A stretch of DNA of 64,000 nucleotides, taken from assembly GCF_015100155.1 (NCBI RefSeq), contig NZ_JACKZA010000011.1:1-64000 (forward strand). The letters are read 5' to 3'. The position numbers were made by a program, and so were the translations under genes. Below, piece after piece: positions 16,430 to 26,000 of the stretch. The notes under the pieces were generated by a model that made no database searches, was not told where the DNA came from, and saw only the letters and a list, made by a program, of their open reading frames with translations. How positions within the stretch are numbered: position 1 is the first letter of the stretch; every line of letters starts with the position of its first letter. Source of the stretch: Acidithiobacillus sp. HP-2. Lineage in GTDB: Bacteria; Pseudomonadota; Gammaproteobacteria; Acidithiobacillales; Acidithiobacillaceae.

Positions 16430-17988
16430 ACGTTTCCCCGGTGCCGAACGAAATGGAGCGGCTGCACGTTCGCCGCTGGTGTTTCTTTGCGACGCCTTGG
16501 GAATAGCTCTCCAGCGCTGATACCCGCACTACTTTCGTTACCAAACACAAAGCCATTTTGTCCCTGAAAATCATATGGATCATCCATCATGGTTTCCTGA
16601 TGGCTGGTAGGGATCACAAACCGATCTTCATAATTGGCTATGGCCAGATACCGATACATATCCTGAGCGGTGGCCTCGTCCAAATCGGCTCCGTCTAAAA
16701 CCTCTGTATTAGGCACGCCTTGAACATGTAGACTGCGCTGATAGGCTCGCATTGCAATGAGTTTTTTCAACGATGCGATTACTGGCTTATGGTTCCCCGC
16801 CGTAAAAAGACTGGCTAGATAGTCGATTGGTATACGCAATGATTCCAAGCGTGGGATTATGTCCTCTGCCTTACTCGGAATATTTCGTGGTGATATTTCG
16901 CGCCCCATAGGTGATAAAGGTGGGATATACCAGACCATGGGGAGGGTTCGGAATTCAGGATGCAAAGGTAGTGCTATTTTCCAGTCCATCGCCATTTTGT
17001 AAATAGGCGAGCGCTGTGCTGCATCAATCCAGGAATCAGGAACGTCATCGAGGCGTGCTTGTGCGATTACCTCTGGATCGTGCGGGTTAAGAAAAATGTT
17101 CATTTGTGCTTCATAAAGATCCTTTTCTTCAGTCGTGCCGGCCAGTTCAGCAATGCGGTCCGCATCGTACAACATAATGCCATTGTACCGTATACGTCCC
17201 ACACAGGTGTCTGAGCAGATAGTTGGCAATCCTGATTCAACTCGGGGATAGCAAGCAATACATTTTTCCGATTTACCGGAGTCCCAATTGAAATATACCT
17301 TTTTATATGGGCACGCAGAGATACACATACGCCAACCGCGACAGCGATCCTGATCAATAAGAACAATGCCATCCTCTTCTCGTTTATAAATGGCCCCAGA
17401 AGGGCACGCAGCAACGCAGGCCGGATTTAAGCAATGGTTACACATGCGTGGTAAATAAAAAAGAAAGGTTTTCTCGAATTCCCCCAAAAGGTCTTTGCCT
17501 GGGACATCTCTAAGATTGTAATCTACAGATCGCGTTTGATAAGTACCACCCAATTGATCTTCCCAGTTCGCACTCCATTCAATTTTTTCCATAACCTGAC
17601 CGCTCACCAGTGAAACTGGGCGTGCGACCGGTGCTGTTTCTGATAATTGTGCATTGAGGAGATGTGCATAGTCGTACGTAAAAGGTTCGTAGTAGTCCAA
17701 AATCTCGGGTAAATGTGGATTGGCAAAAATAGTCATCAGCTCCCAGAAACGACCACCTTGTTTTAGGGATAACTTACCATTCTTCAATATCCACCCGCCA
17801 TGCCATTGGTCTTGATTTTCCCAGTTTTTGGGATAACCTATTCCTGGTTTGGTTTCGACATTATTGAACCAGATATATTCCGTTCCTCGACGGTTGGTCC
17901 AGGTATTTTTGCAGGTCACCGAGCATGTATGACAACCGATGCACTTATCTAGATTAAAAACGAGAGCAAATTGTGCACGTACTTTCAT
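16426..17988 (-). CDS. narH: Respiratory nitrate reductase beta subunit (4 Fe-S clusters)
   Basis: 520 residues with the four cysteine sets of NarH: CIGCHTCSVTCK near residue 17, CNHCLNPACVAACP near 190, CRGWRMCISACP near 220 (Trp replaces one Cys, marking the 3Fe-4S site) and the CIACYPR / CSDTC set near 245-270. It relays electrons from NarI haems to NarG on the cytoplasmic side. The true start is the ATG at 17988, which overlaps the narG stop (ATGA); the 22 upstream codons belong to the narG region. ATGA overlap with narJ at the other end. Confidence 0.95.
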   Translation of the reverse strand: MKVRAQFALVFNLDKCIGCHTCSVTCKNTWTNRRGTEYIWFNNVETKPGIGYPKNWENQDQWHGGWILKNGKLSLKQGGRFWELMTIFANPHLPEILDYYEPFTYDYAHLLNAQLSETAPVARPVSLVSGQVMEKIEWSANWEDQLGGTYQTRSVDYNLRDVPGKDLLGEFEKTFLFYLPRMCNHCLNPACVAACPSGAIYKREEDGIVLIDQDRCRGWRMCISACPYKKVYFNWDSGKSEKCIACYPRVESGLPTICSDTCVGRIRYNGIMLYDADRIAELAGTTEEKDLYEAQMNIFLNPHDPEVIAQARLDDVPDSWIDAAQRSPIYKMAMDWKIALPLHPEFRTLPMVWYIPPLSPMGREISPRNIPSKAEDIIPRLESLRIPIDYLASLFTAGNHKPVIASLKKLIAMRAYQRSLHVQGVPNTEVLDGADLDEATAQDMYRYLAIANYEDRFVIPTSHQETMMDDPYDFQGQNGFVFGNESSAGISAGELFPRRRKETPAANVQPLHFVRHRGNV

Positions 17989-20900
17989 TGACTTTCCTCC
18001 ACTGCTTGACGCAGTTCTGTCTCTAGATCCGAGCCTAACTGCTTTTCCATCCACGAGATTTGTGCATCGTTTACCTTGCGAATCAGTACTTCAGCATCGC
18101 GCTGACTTCCGACAGGTCCATAATAATTCAGTGTCCAGGCGAGTTGTGCATAGCCACCGATCATATGGGTCGGCTTTACAATTACTCGTGTAGCGCTGTT
18201 ATTGATGCCACCACGTTTACCTGTGCTTGGCGCACCTGGAACATTCAGTGTTTTTTCCTGTTGGTGATACATGATGGCCACCCCTTCTGGAATGCGTTGG
18301 CTCACCACCGCACGTGCCATAAGGGCACCATTTTCATTAACTGCTTCTAACCAGTCGTTGTCAGATATTTTAAGCTGATCGGCATCTTTCTCGCTGAGCC
18401 AGATATGGGGACCCCCTCGGGAAAGATGCATCATGCGCAAATCGTCATGATAGGTGCTATGAATTCCCCATTTGTCGTGTGGCGTAAGAAACCGTAATAC
18501 GATGCCACCCTGTTGGGCGATGGCCTCAGGCAAGCCTGCGACGGCGTGTGTGGTTAAAGGCGGGCGATAGGTACAAAGACCTTCACCAAAATCCAACATC
18601 CATTCATGATCCAGATAAAACTGACCACGTCCGGTGAGTGTTCTATAGGGCGTGGCATAGTGCACATTTACATATCCAGCATTGTAACTGACTTCTTCCG
18701 ACATCAGACCACTCCATGAAGGAGATGAAATCACCTTTCGGGGTTGTACTTGCAAGTCATGAAAGCTAAATTTCTCACCCCGGCGATCGTTGGCAAGTTT
18801 GGTTAGAGAAAGTCCAGTTTTGGTGCTCAACGACAGCCATCCTTTATGCGCCACTTCTCCGTTAGTCTCCGGGGAGAGATGAAGAACCATATTGCATGCG
18901 TTGATATCACTCTCAAGGGAGGGGCGAGCGTCTTCTTTACCCTTTCCTGAAGAAGGGAATGTTCCGTTAATCGCCAGCAATTCCGAAATTTCTTGCCCGG
19001 TCTCCCAATGCTCGCCCTTTGCACCATTGCCGTGAGTGGCCAGCAGCGGTCCAATGCTGCTGTACTGTTCATAAATATGCGGATAATCACGTTCCACAAT
19101 TTCAAAATTTGGACAAGTACGTCCAGGCTCTGGAATTTTTCCTTCACGTTTCCAATCGCTGACTCCCACAGCTTGTCCCAGCTCATTAGGGGTATCGTGA
19201 AGTAGTGAAATAGCAAGCAAATCCTTTCTTTTCCCGAGATGTTTTTCAGCAAGTGTTGAAAAACTTTTGGCTAAATGCCGAAAAATCTGCCAATCGCTGC
19301 GACTTTCCCAACCTGGATCCACTGCAGCACCAAGAGGGTGGATGAAGGGATGCATGTCTGTGGTGTTCAGGTCGTCCTTTTCGTACCATGTAGCCGTTGG
19401 CAGGATAATATCCGCATAGGCCCCAGTGCTATTTAACCTAAAGTTGATATCTATCATTAAGTCCAGCTTGCCAACGGGGGCTTTCTCGTGCCACTGGATT
19501 TCTTGCGAAGCTCTACCCGAGCCATCTTCTCCCAGCACGGCATTTTCGGCCCCGAGAAGATGCTTGAGAAAGTATTCATGACCTTTCGCGTTGGTACCGA
19601 TCAGGTTACTGCGCCAGACGAACAGATTGCGCGGCCAATTCTCTTGGTGGTCAATATCTTCACTGGCAAAAGTGAGATGTCCGTTATGAAGTTCATGAGC
19701 AACATAATCCGCAACACCTTTTGAATCCTGGCTGGCGGCTTCGGCGATATCTAATGGGTTACTTTGAAAGTGGGGTGCGGCGGGAAGCCATCCCAAACGC
19801 TCGGCCACAATATTGTAATCTGCCAATGTGTGGCCTTTGTAGCTGGCTTTTGCGGCAGGATGCATGAGGCTATCAGCGGTGACGCGCTCATAGCGCCATT
19901 GGTCCGTATGTAAATACCAGTAACTAGTCCCCGCTGCTTGGCGCGAGTGTAGATGCCAGTCGCCAGCAAAAGCCAAAGGTAACCACCCAGCTTGGGGTCG
20001 AAGTGCTTCCTGACCAACATAATGTGCCCAGCCTCCACCACTTTGACCAACACATCCACAAAGATGCACAAGATTAATAATTGACCGATAATTCATATCG
20101 TTATGGTACCAATGATTGGTTCCGGCACCGACAATCACCATGGACTTCCCTTGTGTAAGCACGGCGTTTTCCGCAAACTCTTGCGCGATTCTTATGCAAT
20201 TCTCTTGTGGAATACCGGTAATGCCTTGCTGCCAAGCTGGAGTGAAAAGCTGATTGCTATCTGTATAGTTTGCATCGGTCGTGCCTTCGATTTCGGCACG
20301 GTTGACGCCATATTGTGCAAGCAACAGATCAAAGACGGAACAAACAAATTGTTCACCATGCGTAGTTTGTAAACGGCGCGCCGGGATCTTGCGTTCAACC
20401 AGCTTTGCTTGGCCGTCACTATTGCCATAATCAGGAAAAACCACTTGGAGCACGATATCTTGTAAACCTAAGCAGGATAATTCTGCCTCAATGTATTCGT
20501 TCGTTGTCGCATCTTCTTGTAGCAGGTTCCAGTTACCCTCAGTTTGACTCCACCGAAAACCTATGGATCCTTTGGGGCATCGATAACTCTCGCTTTTCGA
20601 ATCATAAACGATAGTTTTCCATTCGGGATTTTCATTTTGACCTAGCTGATTATCAAAATCAGAGGCCCGTAAAAAGCGATCGCTGGTGTATCGGGTATCA
20701 TCCAACGGTCTTAAGAGTATTTGCATCGGCAGGTCAGTGAATTGTCTTGCATAATCTTGAAAATAGGATGCCTTTTTTTGCAAAAAGAATTCCTGTAATA
20801 CCACATGACCCATTGCTAAAAATAACGCAGCATCGGTGCCCGCTCGTACAGGTAACCACTCATCGGCAAATTTTACGTATTCCGCATAATCTGGGGCTAT

Positions 20901-21740
20901 CGCGACGACTTTGGTACCTTTATATCTGACTTCAGAATAAAAATGGGCATCAGGGGTACGTGTCGCCGGAATATTGGTTCCAGCTACGATGATATAGGTA
21001 GAATTATACCAATCGGCTGATTCTGGTACGTCGGTCTGCTCTCCCCAGACTTGAGGTGAAGATGGTGGGAGGTCGCAATACCAATCATAGAAACTCAGTG
21101 GTACGCCCCCAATCAATGAAAGATACCGTGTTCCAGCAGCGTAGCTGATCATCGACATTGCAGGAATGACAGAGAATCCAGCGATACGATCAGGTCCGTA
21201 ACGTAATATGGTATAAATATTCGCAGCCGCAATGATTTCGTTGATTTCATCCCAGCTACTGCGGACAAAACCGCCCAATCCACGCACCGCGATGTAACTA
21301 CTGCGTTTTTTTGGGTCTTCCTGAATAGCTCTCCAAGCTTCTACTGGATCTTTCCCCGTGGCTCTTTCATGGCGATATAGTTCCAGCAACCGTGCACGGA
21401 TCATGGGGTATTTGATACGATGAGGACTATATAAATACCAGGAAAAACTGGCACCTCGTTGACAACCGCGAGGTTCGTGGTTGGGTAGGTCTGGGCGCGT
21501 TTGCGGGTAATCATGTGCCTGCATCTCAAAAACAACCAGCCCGTTTTTGACATGGACATTCCAACTGCAACCGCCTGTACAGTTTACACCATGAGTCGTG
21601 CGCACTACCTTGTCATACCGCCAGCGATGCCGATATGCGTCTTCCCAGAGGCGATCATCCTGCAATTTGACACCATGTCCATCCGAGAAGGATTCGTGGT
21701 AACGAACTAAATACTTCAGGCGATCCAGCAAATGACTCAT
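17985..21740 (-). CDS. narG: Respiratory nitrate reductase alpha subunit (molybdopterin)
   Basis: 1251 residues, the normal length of NarG. The N-terminus carries the signature HGVNCTGGCSWNVHV around residue 50 (His-Cys ligated FS0 cluster), followed by QTRPDLPNHEPRGCQRG. It reduces nitrate to nitrite at a Mo-bis-MGD centre in the cytoplasm, coupled through NarH and NarI to the quinone pool. Preceded by a clear ribosome site (gaaggagttc). First gene of narGHJI-narK. No FNR or NarL box could be identified with confidence upstream, so oxygen/nitrate regulation is unproven from sequence. Confidence 0.96.
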   Translation of the reverse strand: MSHLLDRLKYLVRYHESFSDGHGVKLQDDRLWEDAYRHRWRYDKVVRTTHGVNCTGGCSWNVHVKNGLVVFEMQAHDYPQTRPDLPNHEPRGCQRGASFSWYLYSPHRIKYPMIRARLLELYRHERATGKDPVEAWRAIQEDPKKRSSYIAVRGLGGFVRSSWDEINEIIAAANIYTILRYGPDRIAGFSVIPAMSMISYAAGTRYLSLIGGVPLSFYDWYCDLPPSSPQVWGEQTDVPESADWYNSTYIIVAGTNIPATRTPDAHFYSEVRYKGTKVVAIAPDYAEYVKFADEWLPVRAGTDAALFLAMGHVVLQEFFLQKKASYFQDYARQFTDLPMQILLRPLDDTRYTSDRFLRASDFDNQLGQNENPEWKTIVYDSKSESYRCPKGSIGFRWSQTEGNWNLLQEDATTNEYIEAELSCLGLQDIVLQVVFPDYGNSDGQAKLVERKIPARRLQTTHGEQFVCSVFDLLLAQYGVNRAEIEGTTDANYTDSNQLFTPAWQQGITGIPQENCIRIAQEFAENAVLTQGKSMVIVGAGTNHWYHNDMNYRSIINLVHLCGCVGQSGGGWAHYVGQEALRPQAGWLPLAFAGDWHLHSRQAAGTSYWYLHTDQWRYERVTADSLMHPAAKASYKGHTLADYNIVAERLGWLPAAPHFQSNPLDIAEAASQDSKGVADYVAHELHNGHLTFASEDIDHQENWPRNLFVWRSNLIGTNAKGHEYFLKHLLGAENAVLGEDGSGRASQEIQWHEKAPVGKLDLMIDINFRLNSTGAYADIILPTATWYEKDDLNTTDMHPFIHPLGAAVDPGWESRSDWQIFRHLAKSFSTLAEKHLGKRKDLLAISLLHDTPNELGQAVGVSDWKREGKIPEPGRTCPNFEIVERDYPHIYEQYSSIGPLLATHGNGAKGEHWETGQEISELLAINGTFPSSGKGKEDARPSLESDINACNMVLHLSPETNGEVAHKGWLSLSTKTGLSLTKLANDRRGEKFSFHDLQVQPRKVISSPSWSGLMSEEVSYNAGYVNVHYATPYRTLTGRGQFYLDHEWMLDFGEGLCTYRPPLTTHAVAGLPEAIAQQGGIVLRFLTPHDKWGIHSTYHDDLRMMHLSRGGPHIWLSEKDADQLKISDNDWLEAVNENGALMARAVVSQRIPEGVAIMYHQQEKTLNVPGAPSTGKRGGINNSATRVIVKPTHMIGGYAQLAWTLNYYGPVGSQRDAEVLIRKVNDAQISWMEKQLGSDLETELRQAVEESQ

Positions 21741-21802
21741 AAAGAACTCCTTCGATAATGTTTCAGCCGCCTAAGCCTGTAGGATAGGCTTATAAACTTA
21801 AT

Positions 21803-21925
21803 TCATACGCACAACATGCTTTCTGACCACGCCTGAGTCTGCTTTGAAAATTTTTTATTCTTTTCGGTAGTAGAAACCTGTTCCTTAGATAATTTTCCTG
21901 TAGACACCAACTCAGTATGTAGCAT
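21803..21925 (-). CDS. Possible 40-residue ORF upstream of narG
   Basis: ATG at 21925 is preceded by gagggaga with good spacing and opens 40 codons ending 62 bases before narG, on the same strand. The product is hydrophilic, with charged and Ser/Thr/Gln-rich stretches (STGKLSKEQVSTTEKNKKFS) and a lone C-terminal Cys. I recognise no family. It could be a leader peptide or small protein of the nar operon; its position and ribosome site are better evidence than its sequence. Confidence 0.4.
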   Translation of the reverse strand: MLHTELVSTGKLSKEQVSTTEKNKKFSKQTQAWSESMLCV

Positions 21926-22178
21926 TGATTCTCCCTCGCAATAACGCAGAGTTACAGGCCGCCAGCATGAGAGCAGCCCAAAGAATGAGCATGTTGCGCA
22001 TTCAGACCAATGCAGAGGCTGAATACACAAAGCCTCTACTTGAATTTGAATTAATTCTGGTAAAAAAAACCGCTTCGCCGCCACAGGTGCAGCATATTGC
22101 TTTGATAATCATAGGCCTTATATCTTCAGGTAGACGTCAAAAACCACTAAACACTCCTAATTGTAGCAAAGTTTTGTT

Positions 22179-22339
22179 ATGGTGTGGGCTTTAGAGATTG
22201 AGTTTGTCCGCCACGGAGTTGAAGATTGGGCCGAAATCGGCTCCTTTACTTCGATGCCGACAACGTTCCTGCCACGATCATTGAAGCCTCCGGTTCAGGC
22301 ATGAAGGACCCGACGCCAGAGAATAACCTCACCGGATGA
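22179..22339 (+). pseudogene. Frameshifted remnant of a small protein gene
   Basis: The frame beginning ATG 22179 reads EFVRHGVEDWAEIGSF and then, one frame over, LYFDADNVPATIIEASGSG ending at TGA 22337-22339, just where a hairpin begins. The two halves read as one protein-like sequence broken by a frameshift near 22250. The style (VEDWAEIGSF, then a short acidic beta-like tail) vaguely resembles the C-terminus of glyoxalase/VOC-type proteins, but that is a guess. Confidence 0.3.
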
Positions 22340-22354
22340 AGCCCCCCGGTGAGG
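22327..22354 (+). terminator. Perfect 9-bp hairpin, likely terminator
   Basis: cctcaccgg (22327-22335) pairs exactly with ccggtgagg (22346-22354) across a 10-base loop; a run of five T follows 7 bases later (22361-22365). It overlaps the stop of the small remnant before it. Good stem, imperfect tail. Confidence 0.5.
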
Positions 22355-22365
22355 ACCATAGTTTT

Positions 22366-22878
22366 TGGGTGATTTGCACGATGATATAGCTGATGTGGAG
22401 TGTCAAGGGGGAGCGTCCAAGGGGCTGCTCCGCAGTCTGCCGAACCATCCGTAACCCTTTGCGAGTATTCTAGATCCCGCGTTCTACCTTGTTGTGTGGC
22501 ATGCATGAGTGTCAGGTAAATCTGAGTCTGACCCGCGCATGTTTCGTGCTCCGGCCTATGGCGGATAACAGCAATGGGCGGCTGGTGATGGCTTCTTTGC
22601 GGATATCCGGGAATAAATGACCGCTATCGGTCTGAACCAGCCCTTCAGTAGAAGAACTACAGGGCAGCCCAATCGGGCAGTGTCCAGTTAAAAGTTTAAC
22701 AAAGTGTTAACCATTTCACTCCCAACCCAAAAAGTATCAGCACCCCCTCCCTGCAGAAATTCATCGTCCAGACCAGACCATGGCGCAACAAATCTCGTCA
22801 GAGTTGTCGGCATTGATGGAAGAAGGAGCGGATTGTGCGTCTAACGAAAAAATAAAAACCGCGTGTTGTTATAGTACA
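22366..22878. other. Non-coding region between nar locus and AAA+ gene
   Basis: Apart from the hairpin before it, about 510 bases show no gene I can support. The minus-strand frame at 22246-22506 that spans its left end has no family features. The composition is mixed and resembles decayed sequence at the edge of an island. Confidence 0.4.
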
Positions 22879-22913
22879 GTACATTTGAAATCTATGTACA
22901 TATTAGATATACT
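22879..22913 (+). promoter_or_regulatory. Near-consensus sigma-70 promoter overlapping a palindrome
   Basis: TTGAAA (22885-22890), a spacer of exactly 17 bases, and TATACT (22908-22913) form a near-consensus promoter 36 bases upstream of the AAA+ gene start. The -35 box sits in the loop of the inverted repeat gtacat (22879-22884) / atgtac (22894-22899), so a repressor bound there would block the polymerase. Confidence 0.65.
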
Positions 22914-22948
22914 ACGCACTACTGTCATTCCACAAAAAGGAGGCTGAC

Positions 22949-24478
22949 ATGACTACACCCTACAAAGATCAACTCCTCGCACTCGGCGAAAAACTCAAAC
23001 AGGACGTGAAAGCCGCTGGTAAAAAGCGTTCAGAGGTTTTTCTGTCCATCTGGAATGGCATTGAACAAAACCTGCTGGACAAGGATTTCGACTCGATGTC
23101 CGCGCGTGATCCAAAAACGCCCGTCGAACTGAGCCTGCGCGAAGGCTTGGTGGATATCGGACGTTGCTATCTGGCAGATGATGACCGCCTGCCCAATGAC
23201 GCGCAGATTGCCGAACAGTGGTTGATGATCGGGGCAGAGTGGGGGTCCTTCATGGGTCAGATACTGCTGTTGCAGCTCCATATTGCTTCGGGCCAGACGG
23301 CCTACGATCCCCGCTGGTTACAGGCGTTCCGGAAATGGCAGAGCGAAGAGAAACGTGGGGATTTCCTCTGGAAGAACCAGAATCGGCGCTTCGAGAAGCT
23401 GTCTTCGGTGGCTTTTGAATTGGGTTTAAGAGCGGCTATTGCCCTACAGGACGCGGCCTTGGCGAAAGAAGTGTCGGACTGCATGCAGGCGGCCTCTTGT
23501 GATGAGCTGTCATTGATTGGTCTGCAATGGCAGGCAGAGCGGTTATTGACCCAGAATGAACCAATTCCAGAATACAGTCGGCAAATACTGGGTAGCATTA
23601 CCCCCGGAAATGATGCCAAGGAAAATCAGGCATTGTCCCGCTTCAAAACCTTGCTTGGCCCACTGCCTTTACAGACCTGGCCGGATAGCCCTTCCTGGGC
23701 GGAAGGTTTGCGCCAGGACTATCCCTGGATGGTGCCGGCCATAGACAAGCTTGAGAATGAATGGGCACTGCATCATGTGACGAGGCATCCGGTATTGAAA
23801 TTCCGCCCCCTCTTGCTGGTTGGCAATCCCGGACTCGGCAAAAGCCGCTTTGTGCAAAGTCTGGGGAAGACCCTGGGATTGCCCACGACCTTTTTGATGA
23901 TGGCAGGGATGAACGATAACATGATGCTCAAAGGCACGGCACGAGGGTGGAGTACCGCACGGGCAGGTTATCTGGTCGAATTCATGCGCGAAAACCGTCA
24001 GGCCAATCCGTTGGTCTGTCTGGATGAAATCGAAAAAGTCGGTACCAGCAAACACAATGGCCGCCTTTGGGAAACCCTGCTGACCATGCTGGAACCGACC
24101 ACCGCCCGCTGCGTCACCGATGAGTATTTGTTGGGACCGGTGGATTATTCGGCCGTCAACTGGGTGGCCACGGCCAATGACCTGCGTGATCTGCCCAAAC
24201 CCTTGCGCGCGCGTTTTACCATCGTTCGCGTGGACGAACCCGAAAGCCGGGACTTTGATCGTATTTTTACGAACACCCTCCAGGAAATTGCGCGGGATCT
24301 GGGCACGGAAACTTGGGCATTGCCTGCATTGCCACCAGAGATTGTCGAGGGCTTGCGGCGGCAGTTTCGGCGCAATCCCGGTTCACTACGGCAACTGGGG
24401 GTCACCACACGTTCTTTGCTGCAACTGGAAGCGAGGGCACAGATGGATAACGGAACAGCATCGCGATACTTCCATTGA
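22949..24478 (+). CDS. AAA+ ATPase (Lon-like ATPase core)
   Basis: 509 residues. The first ~270 are helical, without recognised motif; then a single AAA+ domain with Walker A GNPGLGKS (about residue 290), Walker B PLVCLDEIEK (about residue 353), a sensor-1 region VNWVATANDL and an arginine-finger region KPLRARFTIVRV. The core resembles the ATPase part of Lon but no protease domain follows. Excellent ribosome site (aggagg) at the ATG. The C-terminal ~10 residues run into sequence of a phosphoesterase remnant, so the natural tail may have been replaced by a deletion. Role unknown; it starts a plus-strand island. Confidence 0.8.
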   Translation: MTTPYKDQLLALGEKLKQDVKAAGKKRSEVFLSIWNGIEQNLLDKDFDSMSARDPKTPVELSLREGLVDIGRCYLADDDRLPNDAQIAEQWLMIGAEWGSFMGQILLLQLHIASGQTAYDPRWLQAFRKWQSEEKRGDFLWKNQNRRFEKLSSVAFELGLRAAIALQDAALAKEVSDCMQAASCDELSLIGLQWQAERLLTQNEPIPEYSRQILGSITPGNDAKENQALSRFKTLLGPLPLQTWPDSPSWAEGLRQDYPWMVPAIDKLENEWALHHVTRHPVLKFRPLLLVGNPGLGKSRFVQSLGKTLGLPTTFLMMAGMNDNMMLKGTARGWSTARAGYLVEFMRENRQANPLVCLDEIEKVGTSKHNGRLWETLLTMLEPTTARCVTDEYLLGPVDYSAVNWVATANDLRDLPKPLRARFTIVRVDEPESRDFDRIFTNTLQEIARDLGTETWALPALPPEIVEGLRRQFRRNPGSLRQLGVTTRSLLQLEARAQMDNGTASRYFH

Positions 24479-24659
24479 AGAAAATATGGCACGCTGCGGT
24501 GATCAGGATGTCGGGCTGTGGATGCATGGACATACCCACCATGCCGTGGATTACTCCATTGGTGCAGTGCGCATTTTGTCCAATGCCTTCGGCTACCCGA
24601 GAGAGGGGACCGGCGTACAGTTGGATCAGGTCATTGCCCTGGAGGAGAAAAATTCATGA
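24442..24659 (+). pseudogene. C-terminal remnant of a metallophosphoesterase
   Basis: In the frame overlapping the end of the AAA+ gene, sequence reads MARCGDQDVGLWMHGHTHH ... ILSNAFGYPREGTG and stops at 24659. GHTHH is the C-terminal metal-binding motif of calcineurin-like phosphoesterases; the N-terminal motifs are absent. A deletion seems to have joined it to the AAA+ gene. Its stop overlaps (ATGA) the start of the next phosphatase gene. Confidence 0.7.
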
Positions 24660-25555
24660 ACCCGCGTATCATCATGCACCCAGCCAATCTGCAGGGCCGG
24701 GACTTTATCGTCGGGGATCTGCATGGTCATCCCGATGTTCTCTATCGGCTCATGGATCAGGTGCGCTTTGATGTCGATACGGATCGCCTGTTCAGCGTGG
24801 GCGATCTGGTGGATCGGGGTCCAAACAGTGCCGCAGCACTGGATCTGTTGGATGCCCCCTGGTTTTATCCGGTGCTGGGCAATCACGACGCCATGCTGTT
24901 GGCGACCTTGAATCTGAGCTGTTTGCGGGAGATGGAGCGGGCTGAATCCCAACGGACGGCAGCCTACGCCGATCTTTTCAACCAAAACGGCGGATGGGAT
25001 TGGCTGCGTCTGTATCGCAGTGAGGAAGAACGCCTTGAACAGTGGCGATCAGCCCTTGCACAGGTGCCATTGGTCCGCATCGTTGACGCAGAGAATAGGA
25101 CACCGGCAGGGCGTTTTCAGGTGCTGCACGCCGATCTGGCTGCAGAACGGGAGAATATGATGGCCGTGTGCTGGAATGATACCGATCTCGCAGCAGACAC
25201 CCATCCCCGTTGGCAGGAGGCGCATCCGGTCATCGGTTATGACGCAACGGGGACTTAGGAAGATCATTTATTGTGGGGACGGAGTTTGCGTTATGCCCTG
25301 TCCCATGAAATCCCCATCGTTCCGAACGCGTTATCCCGGACTTATGTGGGTCATACCATCACGCCACCCCGGGAAGGCCGTTTATTGCAAGTCGCCGGAC
25401 ATGTGTTTCTGGATACGGGGGCCGCCCATCTGGACCAGCCCGAAAAATATCGCAATCAGGGTTTGACCCTGTTTTGCCATCAGGAACAGCAGGGCTGGAT
25501 GACTACGGCCACCGGGATGGAGCGCGTAACGCTGGGCAATGTGCCCGTGCTCTAA
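24656..25555 (+). pseudogene. PPP-type protein phosphatase interrupted by an amber codon
   Basis: The frame encodes a phage-lambda/PrpA-type serine/threonine phosphatase: DLHGH (residues ~22-26), GDLVDRGP (~46), GNHDAML (~77). At 25256-25258 an in-frame TAG interrupts it after about 200 residues; the same frame continues without gap (EDHLLWGRSLRYALSHEIP) to the C-terminal motif RTYVGHTITPP and stops at 25555, giving a normal length of ~299. A single nonsense change is the simplest explanation. The first fragment lacks the last metal-binding histidine (in GHT), so it should be inactive unless TAG is suppressed. Confidence 0.8.
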
Positions 25556-25577
25556 AGAAATAAGGGGGAGAAAGCAT

Positions 25578-26000
25578 ATGGATATCGCCTTGGAACAGGC
25601 CCTGCGGCGGGATTATCCCGTACTGTACAGCCACTACCGGGAAAATCATTTCTGGTGCGAAGACGGCTGGTATCCATTGCTTTGTACCTTGTCACAGACG
25701 CTGGAAACCTACGCTCAGGAGCATGGCATCCGTATTCACGTCCATGAAGTCAAACAGAAATTCGGGACAATGCGTTATTATTATGGCTATGACGGCGTGC
25801 TGCCGGACCGGCAGAAACATACCCTGTTTCAGATCGTCGAGGAATATGAGAATCGCTCCCGCCGGATCTGTGAGCACTGCGGTTTGCCGGGCACCTTATT
25901 GGTCCGTGACGGTTACTGGTATGTGGCCTGCCCGGAACATGCCAAGGACGGTCTCACGCCCGCTGCCTTTCAAAAGTTAGGGTGTACCAATTCGGTGTAG
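25578..26000 (+). CDS. Uncharacterised protein with CxxC zinc-binding-like region
   Basis: 140 residues; start ATG at 25578 behind ggggag. The N-terminal half contains WCEDGWYPLLCTLSQTLE and VKQKFGTMRYYY; the C-terminal half has ICEHCGLPG and later CPEHAK, a possible Cys-Cys-Cys-His metal site. Proteins with the same layout (GWY... KEKFG.LR.Y ... C.xCG.PG) occur as hypothetical proteins on phages and islands; function is unknown. On the plus strand after the damaged phosphatase genes. Confidence 0.6.
   Translation: MDIALEQALRRDYPVLYSHYRENHFWCEDGWYPLLCTLSQTLETYAQEHGIRIHVHEVKQKFGTMRYYYGYDGVLPDRQKHTLFQIVEEYENRSRRICEHCGLPGTLLVRDGYWYVACPEHAKDGLTPAAFQKLGCTNSV

Noticed and set aside
22246-22506. 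86-codon minus-strand frame
   Set aside because: No motif and a hairpin crosses it; not called as a gene.
22949-24478. Lon protease
   Set aside because: The AAA+ core resembles Lon but no Ser-Lys protease domain follows.
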